The translations under genes were made by a program, and so were the position numbers. A stretch of 64,000 nt of DNA from Diploptera punctata. Its lineage: Eukaryota; Arthropoda; Insecta; Blattodea; Blaberidae. Shown here piece by piece: positions 31,394-46,300 of the stretch. The notes under the pieces are model-generated. The model was not told the origin of the DNA, made no database searches, and saw only the letters and a program-made list of their open reading frames with translations. Within the stretch, counting starts at the first letter, position 1; the number at the start of each line of letters is the position of its first letter. The stretch spans positions 1 through 64,000 of the forward strand of contig JASPKZ010001236.1 of NCBI GenBank assembly GCA_030220185.1, in the 5' to 3' direction.

Positions 31394-34300
31394 CTGAAAA
31401 AAAGATTAAGTTAATATTGTGAGAATGACTATCTTTCACCATAAAAATACAACTGTCAAGAAATGTGGACATGAATTACATTGGAATAAAACTTTTCAGA
31501 GGTAAAATAGCCCCCATTAGATTCTCCAGGTGGGGGACTACTTCTGGTAATCCATGCCAAAGGCTCAAACACAGGGACATGAGGGAAGCATTAGACAACA
31601 ATTACAACATAATTTATAGTTCCCCTATTATATTAATTCCAGTTGTACTGTAAACAAACTTGCATAAGGTATTATTCCCTCGGGAACTATGGTGCTACTT
31701 TTACCCGCCATATGACTGAATTGTGTACGGAACGTCATCGATAGAAACATTGTTCTTAAGCAGCATCGTATTTTATGGGAAATAAGACTGAATACAAGGT
31801 AAGATTAAGATAGTGATAGTGGAGAATTAAATTAATGTTTTTATTATAATGGACAAAGGCCTTAGACTGAACAATAACTCAAGTATTAATAACTTAATTT
31901 TCGCCGATGATTTAGTCTTACTACACCATGATGAAGATCTGTTACAATTGGCTGCTTACAAACTAAATGCAATATGTAGCGATTATAATTTTAAAATTTC
32001 AATAAGTAAAACAAAAGTAATGGCATTTTGTGGAAGGAATACTCTGCGTGCAAAAATAGTAATTAGAGACGAAATTATTGAACAAGTATCCCACTTTAAA
32101 TATTTAGGATGTGACATCAGCTATGGGTATGATAAAGATATTGAACACAAAACACATCAGTTTCAAGCTATTTGTGGTACAATAAATAGAACATTGAATA
32201 ATAAAGCCCGTAAACAAACAAAATTAAAATTTTATGAAACAATGGCTGTCCCTGTCCTTTTGTATGGGAGTGAATCTTGGATTACCACTACCAAACAAGA
32301 AAGTAAAATCCAAGCAGCCGAGATGAAATTTTTAAGAAGAGTAAAAGGCTGCATTAAAATGGACCAGATAAGAAACGAGGATATCCGTGAAGAACTGCAG
32401 ATCTACTCCATAAAAGAAAAGATATTTAACAACAAGATACAGTGGAAAGAACATGTAGAAAGAATGGAAGAAAGTAGATTACCAAATAAAATCTTCCATT
32501 ATTTTCCAAGAGGAAGAAGAGATGTCGGACGTCCTCGGAAGAGATGGTCTTAGATCTATTAGTGAAGACGGAACAGGCAACTCTTGCCTAAACCAGGAAG
32601 TGAAGAAGAAGAAGATTACCTCACCTCATAACTTTTTTCTTCTAGACTGCAGTTTCGGAGCTTCATAGTTAAATATGGGAAATAATATTATGAGGTTCTT
32701 AATTCATTAAGATATTTGGTCTGTGTATTCTTACCTCTTATGGTTAACATACGTTCAACATAAAAGTCTGTAATCGCTGAAGATGGAGTTCACAAGCCTT
32801 GAAACTATGTTGAAGAAAAACAGCCATAAGAGGTAAAAATACACAGACCAAATATCTTAACTATTACATAAACCTCTTAATATGTTTTCTTATTATTCAT
32901 TTCATACATCTCAATGATGGATAAATCATATTTGAAGAGAAAAATTATATGCTAAGACTGGGGCTTGAACCCAGGACCTTTGGCTCTCTAGGCCAATACT
33001 CTACCGACTGAGCTATCTGAGCAAGTTCCAATCTAAATGCAAATTTTTCTCTTATATACCCTGTTAATTCCTGTGCACCAAATGCTATGAAACCTTTGCT
33101 TCTATCTTGCAAATGGTGGCTTCTTTATTAAAAAGACATTTATTTGGGAATTTTGCATTACATTATAAAGCCAGTACAACTTCTTTTGATGTTTTTTTAT
33201 TATTCGTTTCACACATATCAATGATGGATAAATCTGCAATAGCTGCACATGCCTGGTCAGAAAAACATAGAATAGAAACCAAAAAAAAATTACTTAAACA
33301 ATTGGAAAAACCAAAGGAACTCACAATTTGGGAAAAAAATTACATATGCAAGAATGAAAATACAACTATGAATTTTGAAATACCCGGTTATAAGCAGAGA
33401 GGACTGATTTGGAAGTTTGTCGGTCTGCCATCAGATGGTGCAGAGGTCAGTCTGCAGGATAGAAGGCAGTCAGACGTCAGTTGTGAACGTGACACAGCAT
33501 TGAGAATGTCACAAAGGATGTGACGAAACCCTGGGTTTGCTAGGAGTTATGAAGTATGAGGTGAGTGAAATAAAAAATAAACAATATGGATAAATCATAT
33601 TTGAAGAGAAAAATTATACAGTCAAACTGGGTAGAGTATTGGCCTAGAAAGCAAGATAACACTGTTATTCGACCAATGGATTTGCAGTCATACATCTGCT
33701 TTATTTATAGAACAACTGGAACTTAGCTCGGAATTATAGTAACACTTAAGATTTAAATTAAAATGTTTTATACCTCACCTCATATCCTGTCTTCTAATTA
33801 TATCGGTTTCAAAGCTTAGGCAACTTCATCTTCAGTAATTTCTTGTCGACCGATGTTATGTCGATCGGGAGAACTGCTTCTCCTCCCTCTGTTGGTGGTC
33901 CGATAAACTTCCGGATCAAATCAGAAACCCCAGGAATTTCGAAGTTCATAAGTTTTTCTTTTTCATTTTTTTTTATGTGAATTTTTTCCCCAAACCTTGA
34001 GTTCTTTTTTTTTTCTATTTGTTTAATTAGACTAGCTTTTGTATCAATTAGATATTTTTCAGACCAAGCATGAGCAGCTACTGCTGACTTCTCCACTTCA
34101 CTATTTTTTTTTACATATCTAAGATTTTTTAAAATTTATTTTTGTTTTTATTGATGTTATGTCGATCGGGAGAACTGCTTCTCCTCCCTCTGTTGGTGGT
34201 CCGATAAACTTCCGGATCAAATCAGAAACCCCAGGAATTTCGAAGTTCATAAGTTTTTCTTTTTCATTTTTTTTATGTGAATTTTTTCCCCAAACCTTGA

Positions 34301-37300
34301 GTTCTTTTTTTTCTATTTGTTTAATTAGGCTAGCTTTTGTATCAATTAGATATTTTTCAGACCAAGCATGAGCAGCTACTGCTGACTTCTCCACTTCACT
34401 ATTTTTTTTTTACATATCTAAGATGTTTTTTTTAATTTATTTTTGTTTTTCCTATATAAATTTTGTCACAATCCCTGCATTTGATCTGAAGCTTTGAAAC
34501 CGGTATAATTAGAAAACTGGATATGAGATGAGGTATAAAACATTTTAATTCATCATCATCATCATCCTGCCAGGTATTAGTCCTAGAAGAACTGTTACGG
34601 CCTGAGAAAGCGTTTTTCGTGCCATCTGTTCATAGGTCGACCAAGTGATCATTTCCCATTTGGACAGTAGTTCATTATTGCCTTGGGGATCCATAAAACT
34701 TTTCAAGAAATTTGAAGCCAACCGGAACCTTTATAGATATTATAATAAATATATGTTCCTTCCAGTTTAGCTGATATCTGGAGATGTGGTCCAGTATTGG
34801 TGACATATTAAGTTCTTGAAGGATTTGTACATTTTTCTTTTGATCCCATTTGGTGTAGCCAGCTGTTCGGCGCATAAATCTCATCTCACAAGCTGTTAGT
34901 CTGCTTTCATCTCTCGTCCTTATAGTCCACGCTTCACTCCCATAACATAGGACTGGTCGAGCCATTATTTGATAAAGACAAGTACGAGTTGATTTTTGCA
35001 CTAATGAAGGTTTTAAAACTCTATTAATGATTCCCATTGATTTGTTGAATTTCACAATTTTCTCTGATAAATCCAAATTTTCAACAAAAGAGAGTTTATA
35101 TCCCGAATAAGTAAACTCATTAACTCTCTCTAAAATTTTGTTATTTAAACAAATTTTGTTTGGTATTGGGGATTTTCCACAAAAGGCCATTATTTCCATT
35201 GAATATTTCTGAGCTATCAAATTTAAATTATGTACTGACCATTGTAAATCATCTTCAGATGTTGCTAGTAAAACAAGATCATCTGCAAACATTATTTTAT
35301 CTAATTTTAAATTTCTATTGATAGTGATACTTCCATGTTTTGTTTCTCTAGACATTTTAATTTAAATCTTAAATTGAACCTCATAGTGATTTTTTCCTAT
35401 AAAAGTTTGATATAGTAACACTTACTTTTCTGCTGGAGAAGCGCAGAGTTCCGTATAATATTTAACTTTAGGTTCTGTTCCACTAGTGCGCAGAGTTGCA
35501 ACTAATCCATTTTTAAAAGTGAATGTTATCATTTGATTAGATTTAGACACAGGAAGAACTGCCTTGTTGTCGGGCTGTGATGAGTCAAAACCAGTCGTTA
35601 AATCTCTTACTGTCTCTATTTCATATTTCCCATCTAACAATGAAGTAGGATACTGAAAACAAACAAAGGCATTAGGAGTATTGACTTAGACTTTCACGGC
35701 CGGAGTTATTATGATGATCTTAAAGAAGATTTCTGGGCCGTAGGCCATGGTCTCGAGGCTTGAAATTCCCCGATGTTTCACCAGAGACTGCATCTGGCAA
35801 AACGTCGGGGAACTTCAAGCCTCGAGACCATGGCCTACAGCCCGGAAATCTTCTTCAAGATCATCAAAGACATTAGGTGTTTAAAACCAGGAATGTCGAA
35901 AGACAAACCTGGGACATTTGAAAAAAAAAAATTAAGTTTTAATACTGGACAATATTATTTTGAAATGAAAAATTAACGCTTGAACTCCAGACCTCTGATT
36001 CTACACACCAGTATGTAGTCCATTACATCATTCAAGACACGATACAAAATCAACATTTCTTTCCTGAATTTTTTAATCGTCTGAAGACAGATTAAATGAA
36101 AGCTGTCCATTGGCTATTGATATAATTATATTGGTATATTTATATAAATAAATGTATGTAAAGTGAAATTTATATAACATCTTTTTCACAGTACTCCAAT
36201 TTTAAACTTTCTATATACAGTGAATGGACAAATGGAAAAGTTTCTTAACCCTTTAGGTGTCATGAGCCGATCAGATTGGCTCTGGTGCTCCTGTCCATTA
36301 CCTGCCAGACAATATACTTAAACTATTTGCAAAGCCGATCACATCGGCGGGTACAATTTAAATCTCTGACACAAGAGATTTTTTCAGTGGCATGCAGAGG
36401 GTTAAAAAACAATAATCAAATCCCTGACTACCCAAGATGCAGAGCTGTAGGATGACTACTGGATATGACTGTTTGTCAGTACACTTGAATAAAATTAATA
36501 TTTTTGAATTCCCATCCAGCATACTGTGTTAAGATTCAAATTCAGTAATGAACAGAGACCATCTACTCTACTGTAATGCTCTTAACAAAGAACAACTGTA
36601 AAACTGTCATCACAACTAGTTAGGCGTTACTAGGAAGCCAGAAGGAAAATGGAGATCCTCCAATTCCAAGAGCATTAGCAATCAACAATACCATAAACCA
36701 AGAATATTGGACCATAAATTTATCTTGCTGAAAAATTTACTTAGTTTATGCCACTCCTGATTGAGAGACTTTTTGATTTTATATCCGTCTTCACAGCCAA
36801 AACCCTTCAAAATTTCTAACCCTACTGAAATTGAACCGGAGTTATGCATGTTAGTGGTAGAAAATTCAAGACCGATAATGATCTATAAATTGAGTCACAT
36901 TAATGTTTTTACATTTCACCTCATAAAATCCAGATTTCACAGGACTGGTTTTGGATGCCTTTGCCTCCATCATCAGCCAAAACTCTAAATGTTAAAAATA
37001 TAGATCCATGAATTTTAAAGAGGAAAATTTAATCTCAAATAAATTACAATAAGTAGTAACTTAAAGAGATTCTTCTTAATAAATTAGGTGAAAGATTTGA
37101 TCCACAAGTTCTTCAATTAACCAGAAGATGGTGTGAGAGTCAACATCCAGGCATGATAACATAAAAATCAACAGTCTGGACAATCTGATGAAGGTATGGA
37201 CAACATGTCAAAACATTAAGTTATGTATATAGGAAATAACACTATGAGGTTTTTTAGTATTGTTTATTTTTTATTATTTCACTCACCTCATACTTCATAA

Positions 37301-40300
37301 CTTCTTGCAGACCTAGGTTTCATCACAACATTTGTGACATTCTCAATGCTGTGTCACGTTCACAACTGAGGGGCCGTTGGACATCAGTTGTGAACGTGAC
37401 ACAGCATTGAGAATGTCACAAATGTTGTGATGAAACCTAGGTCTGCAAGAAGTTACGAAGTACATGGTGAGTGAAATAATAAAAAATAAACAATATCAAA
37501 ACATTTATATATTAAATTTGGGAATTTTTAACATTATGAGGTTCAATTAATAATAATTAAATGAATCGTGATTTTTTCTTACCTCATAAAACAGCTGACG
37601 ATGACGACAAAGTGTCGCCGATACTGCAGTGCTGTGTTTAAAGAAACATAGATGTATGAGGTAAGAAAAAATCACGATTCATTTAATTAATATCAAAACA
37701 TATTTGAAGAGAAAAATTATATGCTTAGACGTCAAATGAAACAATTATTTATGAGGTAAGATGACTAGATTCACCTTATTCACTTAAGGCCGCATGCAAA
37801 TACATTAGTCTCTACTCAAATTACTTCCAATCACCGGTGAGCTGACTTTCCATGAGCAAGTGCAAAGATCGAATTAGCAACCCACTAACTGGTCATGCAT
37901 GAAAGTCGTCATTTTCGTAATATTGGCAAGAAATTACCCACAATTCTCAGCGATAAAACCACTTCTGTTATTTTTGTCTGCTAGAGGAATGCATTTACAC
38001 TTGCGTCCCATAAATAAAACCGTATACGACGACGTCTGCATCGCACGATATTATGCCAATTCTCCTGTTCTTCCAGTTGAATTCTTTGATAGACTCTATT
38101 AAATTCCTCTTCTCCGCGTAAACCGAAAACATGATCGAAGTCTTCAAGGTCCGACATCTTGGATAAAGCAGCAAGGTTTCAAAGTACATCGGTTCTCATC
38201 GGGTTGCTCACGATTCGTTTCTCTGCTAAGTCAGCTCGCCAGGTAGCTTAGGAATTTCGACAATTATTATCGCATGAACAGATTTTAGAGTACGCAAAAA
38301 AGTCTTTGGATGCAACTTTCTCAGTAGAGAACAACTTTTACGGTCTAATGCATTCATAGATACAAGCCTTAATCTCAAAGTTCATAAAATCAGCATCAGA
38401 TGGCAGTTTGGAAGATGGTAATTGCAGAATTTCAACAGATGGAGATTTGGCTGATACTGGAGGCGAAGGCCTTTGAAACTGGTCTGTGAAAAGATGGAAT
38501 TTTATGAGGTGAGATGAAAAAACATTTATCTGACGCAATTTATAAAATGTAAATTACTTCATGGTGTTAGTTCCCATTGTAATTTTGATTAAAAAACTGA
38601 TGATGATGATAAGGAAATAACTTACCGTATCGGCAGATCCAGAGAAGTTACGCAACCTTTCAAAGATGTGTTCAATAACAGGTTGTTCATAACAAAGAAA
38701 GTAGGAATTATTGCTGATGTGAAAACCATACCTAGAAGTGAATGAAATTAAAGTTTATATTAGAGCTGATCAAGTACATATTTACTCTTGCTCAAATCTC
38801 ACTCGCCGAACTTCTGACTGCAAAAGCTAAATAGAATGTATTAAATAAATAATCTGATGAAATCTACATTCTACAAGCCTTATGCTTTGAATATAAGCTT
38901 GTATATTATAAAATAAATTTGAAGAGAAAAATTTTTCGCCTAGACCGGGACTCGAACCCGGGACCCTTGGCTTTCCGGGCCAAGTGCTCTACCAACTGAG
39001 GTACCGAGGCGAGTTACGATCTAGACGCAAATTTTTCTCTTATATACGTTGTAATTCCCTATCGCCAAATGCTTTTGAAACCATTGTTTCTATCTTTGCA
39101 AATGGCGGCTTCTTAGTTAAGAAGACATTTATTGGAAATTTAACATTACTTTAAAAGCCAGTAAGGCCTCTAATGATGTTTTTATTATTAATTTAACATT
39201 TCTCAATGAAAGATAAATTAAAAGCCAAGGGTCCCGGGTTCGAGTCCCGGTCTAGGCGAAAATTTTTCTCTTCAAATTTAATTTATCTTTCATTGAGAAA
39301 TGTTAAATTAATAATAAAAACATCATTAGAGGCCTTACTGGCTTTTAAAGTAATGTTAAATTTCCAATAAATGTCTTCTTAACTAAGAAGCCGCCATTTG
39401 CAAAGATAGAAACAATGGTTTCAAAAGCATTTGGCGATAGGGAATTACAACGTATATAAGAGAAAAATTTGCATCTAGATCGTAACTCGCCTCGGTAGCT
39501 CAGTTGGTAGAGCACTTGGCCCGGAAAGCCAAGGGTCCCGGGTTCGAGTCCCGGTCTAGGCGAAAATTTTTCTCTTCAAATTTAATTTATCTTTCATTGA
39601 GAAATGTTAAATTAATAATAAAAACATCATTGTATATTATATGTGAAAAAATTAATTTTTACGTGAGAATTGTGTCATGGCCAGTTCTATTATCTCCATC
39701 TTTGATTTTTTACGCTGACTGACATAATGTGACATAAATAGCAGGATAACAAAATAGCAGACATGTCAAATTTTAATACATTGTGAATAGAGGAAAACTG
39801 AAGGAACCTTTAATGCTGGACACTTAGCAGAGAGGATGAGAAAGACTGAGAATCATTGAAAGGAAAATCCTGAGGAAGATCCTGGGACCTATAAATGATC
39901 GTGGAGTATAGCGAATAAGCTATAACGATAAAAATCTACAATTTGTACTCAGATCCAGATATTGTAAATGTTATTAAAATTGGCAAACTGAGATGGGTGG
40001 GTCATATAATGAGAATGGAGAAGGAGAATACCACTAGAAAGCATATACTATTGAGACCAGATGGAGGAAGATCAAAGCTGAGATAGATGGATGGAGTAGA
40101 GGACCTCCGAAAGCTCGGGGATGGAGAAGGAGGGCATTGGACAGGGATGCGCAGAAGAGTGTCTTGACAGTAGCCAGGGCCCATAAAGGGCTGTAGAATA
40201 GAAGAAGAAAAAGAAGGGACCTTTAAAGAGTGTTACAAAAGGCATGAAAAGATTAAATGTGAGAACGTAAAAGCTAGGTAATAACTAACTAACTCACTGG

Positions 40301-43300
40301 CACTATCGAACCTGTAGGTTCATGGCCACACGGACATAAGCTCTCCATATATCCCTATGCTGAGCCAATGTTTTCCAATCATCCCCTGTCTAATCTACTT
40401 CCCTCAAATCATAGTTAATGTTATTCTCCCACCTCATTCTTGGTCTACCAACTGGATGTTTTCCCTCTGGTTTTCCTACAAGAAGCTTCCATGCACGTCT
40501 TTCATTCCCCATCCATGCCATAGGTCTTGCCCATCGCAGTCTACGAGACTTAATTGTTCTCATTATATCTGGCTTCCTATAAAGACCATGTAATTCACTG
40601 TTATGAGTCTTCTCCATTCACCTGTCTGTTCATCTCTCGTTGGTCCAAAAATTTTCCTAAGAACTTTATTTTCAAATACTAGGTAATACAAATTTATTTG
40701 TAAATTAATGAGTCATTTTTAACATCTCACCTCATATTTTCTACCGACATTATGACTACCGGATTTTCGTTGGAATCTCAATCAATAACATTGCCATCTG
40801 GTGTTGATTTGATGAACTTAGAGATGAGGTCACGTTCATCAGGAATCTCGAAATTCATGGATCTAAATTTTGTTCTTCTGAATATATATCTTCACCCAAG
40901 TGTTTAAAGAAACACAAAATATGAGGTAAAATGTTAAAAATTACTCATTAATTTACAAATTAAGAACCTCATAATGTTATTTCCCATATTAACTATGACA
41001 GGTTGATCTGTCTGATTCATCCGAGGCTTGGTTTGAGACTTGAAAGCAAATGTAAATTTTTTTCGCCCAAGGTTCTCGCAAGCGACCAGTATTAAGATAT
41101 GGTAGTGAAGCGTGGACAATACAAAGAAGAGATGAAAGCCGAATAACAGCAAATGAGATGCGATTTATGCGCCGAACAGCAGGCTACACAAAGTGGGACC
41201 ATAAAAGAAATGAGGAAATTATGGAAGAGTTGGATGTAGAACCCATTCTTCACCATATACAAAACTACCAGAACAACTGGAAAGCCCATTTTTAACGAAT
41301 GCCGTCTCATAGAATTCCAAAAGCCATACTTCGCTACTGCCCCCAAGGCAAAAGATTGCTGGGACGTCCAAAAAAGCGTTGGAGGGAAAATTCCTCTTTG
41401 AGACCATAACAGGCCACATGGCTTAATACTTGCATAGATGATGATTAACTATGAATACATATTTAAATTAATATTGTTACTTACGTTGAATATAAATCTT
41501 GTAGTTTATCCATCAGAGTCATTCCTTTTGTACTTAGGTAAGAAACCATTTCTGCAGCTCTAACTGCAGCCGATATCCCATCTTTATCCAAAACCGCTGT
41601 GAAACACATGAAACCAATTGCTTCTTCAAAAGCAAATATTACCTTCTTTCCTTCTTTTTGCAGTTCTGCAGTTTTATTCCCCATCCATTTGAAACCTGTC
41701 AGTGTTTCCTGCAGCAAAAAGGCCTTATAAAAACAGTGTGTTTCAAAAAGGACTTTATGACTAATCAATGAATTAGTTATATTTTTTATGATAAAATAAA
41801 CACACAGAATCTGAAATGTTATCATAGTATGTTTTATTATTACCAAGAAGAAGTCTGTGAATAATTCAGTTATATAAAATATATCCTCTACTTTTTTTTA
41901 ACTTTTACAGGAATTAATCACTATGAGGTTTAATTTATGGTGAAATCAAATGTTTCCTACCTCTCCTCATACAAATCTTCTAAGAGGATTGCGATTTCGA
42001 GACCGTAACAGTCTCATCTTCAGTACTATTTTGGCGACTGATGTTATGTCGGAAGAAACTCTTCTACTTCCCTCTGTTGGTGGACCAATGAACCTTATCC
42101 ATATTCAGAAAATCAAAAGAAAACTTATGAACTTCGAAATTCCCGAAAATTCTGACCTAATCCAGAAGTTCATCGGTCCACCAACAGAGGGAAGAAGAAG
42201 AGTTTTTTCCAAACGATATAACATCAGTCGCCAAAATAGTACTGAAGATGAGACCATTATGGTCTCGAAATCGCGATCTACTTAGAAGATTTGTATGAGA
42301 AGAGCTAGGAAACATTTGAATTTACCATATCCTCTACTATTTAATTTTGCACTAGAGCATGCCATCAAATCTTTAGAGGATGAAGAAGGTCTACAATTCA
42401 GTGATATTAACCTTTACACTGCTACGAACGGGTATATGCATTGGCAAAGAAAATGCTTGCCATGCTATGGGTGTGTATATCCATTCTCAACTTCAAACTC
42501 CTGCTAATTATAAAATACGTATTGCATTGCTTTCAAACTAAGCAGACATATACTGCCATCTCTTAGGAACGTAAATAAACTTTTTCCATATTTCTCCCTG
42601 CATTGAGCAAGGAGGGTTTTAAAGGCTGGAAATATCTCAGCAGTGAAAAGGTTAATAAGCTGTTAGTTTATGCTGATGATGTAGTATTATTAAGTGATAG
42701 CGAGATACTAAGGACCAACAAACACACAAAAAATTGAGTAAAACAAAGAAATTGGGACTGGAAGTAAAAGTAAACTAAATATATGTTCACACATAGAAGT
42801 ACATTATATAATGGAAATGGACAGTTAATGACAAATGAGGGAAATTTTGAAGAAGTGGCTGAATTCAAATACCTAATAACAATAATTATAAATAGGAATA
42901 ATAAACTCCGCCCCCTCAGGGGTCCTCATCTAGAGGATATGTGGATGGCGACCACAAGGTGCCCAAGCTGAGCAAAACATTTCTTCCACTTACTTGTGTT
43001 TTGCACTCTTTTAACTTTACTATCTAACCTCTCTTGGTTAACTCTTGTTTTTTCGACCCCGACGCTATTAGGGCATCCGAGGGCTAGGGAGTCTTTCCTT
43101 TCTTCCATTTCTTCTTTCCTTTATTTTCTTTTCTTTTCCAGAAAAGCCTGACCAGAGGCTATAAGATGGCAGGTCCATCATTGGTCTTGCCTTCCTTTGG
43201 CCAGCAACCAATCGAAGGGACTATTATTATGCTTTCAAGTCTTATACGAGAATTTCCTGGAAGACGCTGAAGGGAAAATTTTCTATAGGATCGTAACAGG

Positions 43301-46300
43301 CCTTGGCCTAATACTTGGAAGGAAAGAAGAAGAAGAAACTCCGCCATGGCCGGTCCCAAGCCTGGATGAGAAAGGAGGAGGGGGAGGAGTAACAACCTCT
43401 TTAAAAAACCAGGGTTCAGTTGGCTCTGACTGATAGTACTCTGTAAGGGTCCCTAGCCAGGGTTACGGTGAAGACCTCAACGGCAGAGTCGGCGCAGAAG
43501 GAGTCCTTCATCACGGTGGATCTGGTGGAAGAGGCAACCCTATCTCTAAGGGAAATAGAGAAACGCTGCCTTGCGGTAAAGAGGGATCTTCAAAGGCTAT
43601 GGGAGGAAAACCCAGACAGAAATTTTCCTGGTCCTCCAGGTTGGGGGTTTATGCTGTGGGCCAGCTCCCCACACATTACAAAAAAAAGCAAAATGCTAAA
43701 AGACCAAATCAATCAAAGCCGGACAGACCGTAGGCTTTGGAGGTTTGGCACGGGAAGACGGCAGCAGCTGTAAAAACCCGACGATAGATATAGATATAAA
43801 TAGGAATAATGAGGTGCACAAAAATATTACACATAGGCTCAATTCTGGAAATGCGTGCTATTATGCATTACAGGGACTCTTGTAGGTCCCAACTTCTTTC
43901 AAAAAACGTTAAACTGAAAATATATAAAACTGTTATTCTCCCAGATGCATTGTATAAATGCAAAACATGGACTCTTATTTTAAAGGAGGAAAAATAGATT
44001 ATGAGTATTTGAAAATAAATTTCTTAGGAAAATGTTTGAACCAAAGAGAGATGAACAAACATGTGAATGGAGAAGACTACATAACAGTGAGCTACATGAG
44101 CTTTACAGGACACCGATATAATAAGAACAGTTAAGTCTCGTAGACTGCGATGCGCAGGACATGTGACACAAATGAGGAATGAAAGAGGGGCATGGAAGTT
44201 TCTTGTAGGAAAATCAGAGGGAAAACGGTCAGTTTGTAGGCCAAGAATTACGTGGAAGAATAACATTAACAATGATTTGAGGAAAGTAGATTATACAGGG
44301 GATGATTGGAAAACATTAACTGAGGATAGGGATGTGTGGAGAACTCATGTCCACATGGCAATTAATCTACAGGTTTGATAGTCCCAGTGAGTTAGTTAGC
44401 TAGTTAGGTACATATTCTATATAATTAATTAAATAAAAATAAAACTTAGTTTTATTTGATTTTCATATTTATTAAGATTGTTTAATTTTATTTTCTTAAT
44501 AAATAAAAATAGTTTTATTTGATTTTCATATTTATTTATTAAGATTGTTTAATTTTATTATCTTAATAAATAAAAATAGTTTTATTTGATTTTCATATTT
44601 ATTAAGATTGTTTAATTTTATTCTCTTAATAAATAAAACTAAGTTTTATTTTTATTTAATTAATGAATATGGATTTTCATCAAGTAAACACCAACTCAAT
44701 TGATTATTCTATATAAGATCTCAGTTGCCATCAACTGAGAAGGTTTTCGGTTAAATAAAATATGTCACTGAATAGTTCATTAGAGTGAATTTTATATAAC
44801 CAAGTCAGAGATAACTTTTTACATCTCACCTTATAAAACTGTGATTTTCACAGAATGAGTTTCTGAAGCCATTGCTTCTATCCTCAGCCAAAACTCCAAC
44901 TGTTGAACTTCTGTTTACACCAACAACTTTTAAACTGCCATCAGGTGCCAGTTTGATGAACTTTGATATTAAATTTTGCTCGCTAGGAACTTCGAAATTC
45001 ATGAATCTATATTTGTTCTTCTGAATGTATATCTTTTCCCAAAGTGGTGAAATTGGAAAATCAGCTATTGCTAGAGAATCACAAAATTAGGAAACAATCT
45101 AAACTTTTGAAACATTTAGAGAAGCCTTTGGAATTAAAAGTTTGGGAAAAGATATACATTCAAAGAGCAAATATATATTCATGAATTTTGAAGTTCCCGG
45201 CGAGCAAAATTTAATTCCAAGTTCATAAAATCGGCATGAGATAGCAGTTTGGAAGATGTGTAATGGGAAAATTTTAACAGTTGGAGTTTGACTGATGATG
45301 GAGGCATAAGCCTTTGAAACCAGTATTGTGAAAACATGGAACTTTATGAGGTGAGATATAAAAATATTTATCTGACTTAATTTATAAATTGTAAATTACC
45401 TCATAGTGTTACTTCCCACCGTAATTTTTATTAAATTCTGTATTTTTTTGATAATGGTATTGTGGGGTTAATGACTGCTCTCCACCCCTTTCCTTGAAGG
45501 GAAAACTTTAAAATTTTGGTGGACCAAACACACTAATAGTTCAGTGACTTGTTTCTAGGTAATAACTGAAATGAGACTTTAAGGTAATGTAATCTTACAA
45601 AAAACTGAAAGCCTTCAATAGAAGCCATTGTCTTGATGAGTTTAGACGATACAGTGCTGGACATCATGTACAGATTGTTGAGATCTTCTCCAGGATTACG
45701 TTCACGATAACTGTGCCAACACCACCAACCCAACAGGCTTCCCAGTTCATTACCGTTAAATATGTGCCATCCTTGTTCCCTGCAAAAATTATTAAATACA
45801 TTATTTTATTCCGTATTAATGTCTCATTTAAGTACATTACAATTTTACAAAACTTACATTAATAAAAAGAACACTAATCAACAAAGAACACAAGGAGACA
45901 CATCAATGTCCTTAGTATTTCCTGATTTATATAATTTTGAAATAATCAGTCCCTTAATGTTTTGTTTTTCTCTTGGCTTATTAGAATATTGTTTTTTTTT
46001 TTATCTTTTCTGTCATGTTGCTAAGATAAACACAAGCTGCAAGTACACAGTGCTTTTCGGACACTGTACAGTGGAATCAAAATCTAAACAATATGGAGTT
46101 TGAATATTAAAATGCTCTATCTGTTGAGGTTTGATATTTCTAATTTAATTAAATGAAAGTTTGAAATTTTGAAAATTATATATCTATATATATCTATATA
46201 GTAGATAATTTACTAACTAGTTAAGCACCAGCACTTCTATATTGTCCATTTTATCTTCTTCTTCTTCCTTCCAAGTATTAGGCCAAGGCCTGTTACGATC

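Larger units (their letters stand above)
33749..35410. mobile_element. PLE fold-back at PGM2 exon 9 donor, with nested LINE
   Basis: Flanked by TATAGTAACACTTA (33735-33748, 35411-35424). The left arm is two near-identical minus copies in tandem (about 33850-34110 and 34150-34410, each with [16 protein letters not shown] and [20 protein letters not shown]). The short right arm (+) starts at GAAGCTTTGAAACCGG (34485) and is split at 34551-35351 by a LINE. Confidence 0.9.
37219..37495. mobile_element. PLE fold-back (U3-A8 hammerheads in both arms)
   Basis: Border TAGGAAATAACACTATGAGG; arms about 37255-37367 and 37382-37492. Flanked by TCAAAACATT (37209-37218, 37496-37505). The arms differ at only a few positions. 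Confidence 0.92.

Noticed and set aside
31849..32553. Novel host gene with a 234-codon frame
   Set aside because: FADD motif, G-R-P-x-K-R-W and a (GAA)n tail show it is a LINE ORF2 fragment.
43468..43773. 101-codon GC-rich open frame as a host gene
   Set aside because: It lies inside an insertion with a 16-bp TSD and a GATAGATATA tail; more likely a LINE 5' or SINE-like part, and no domain is recognisable.
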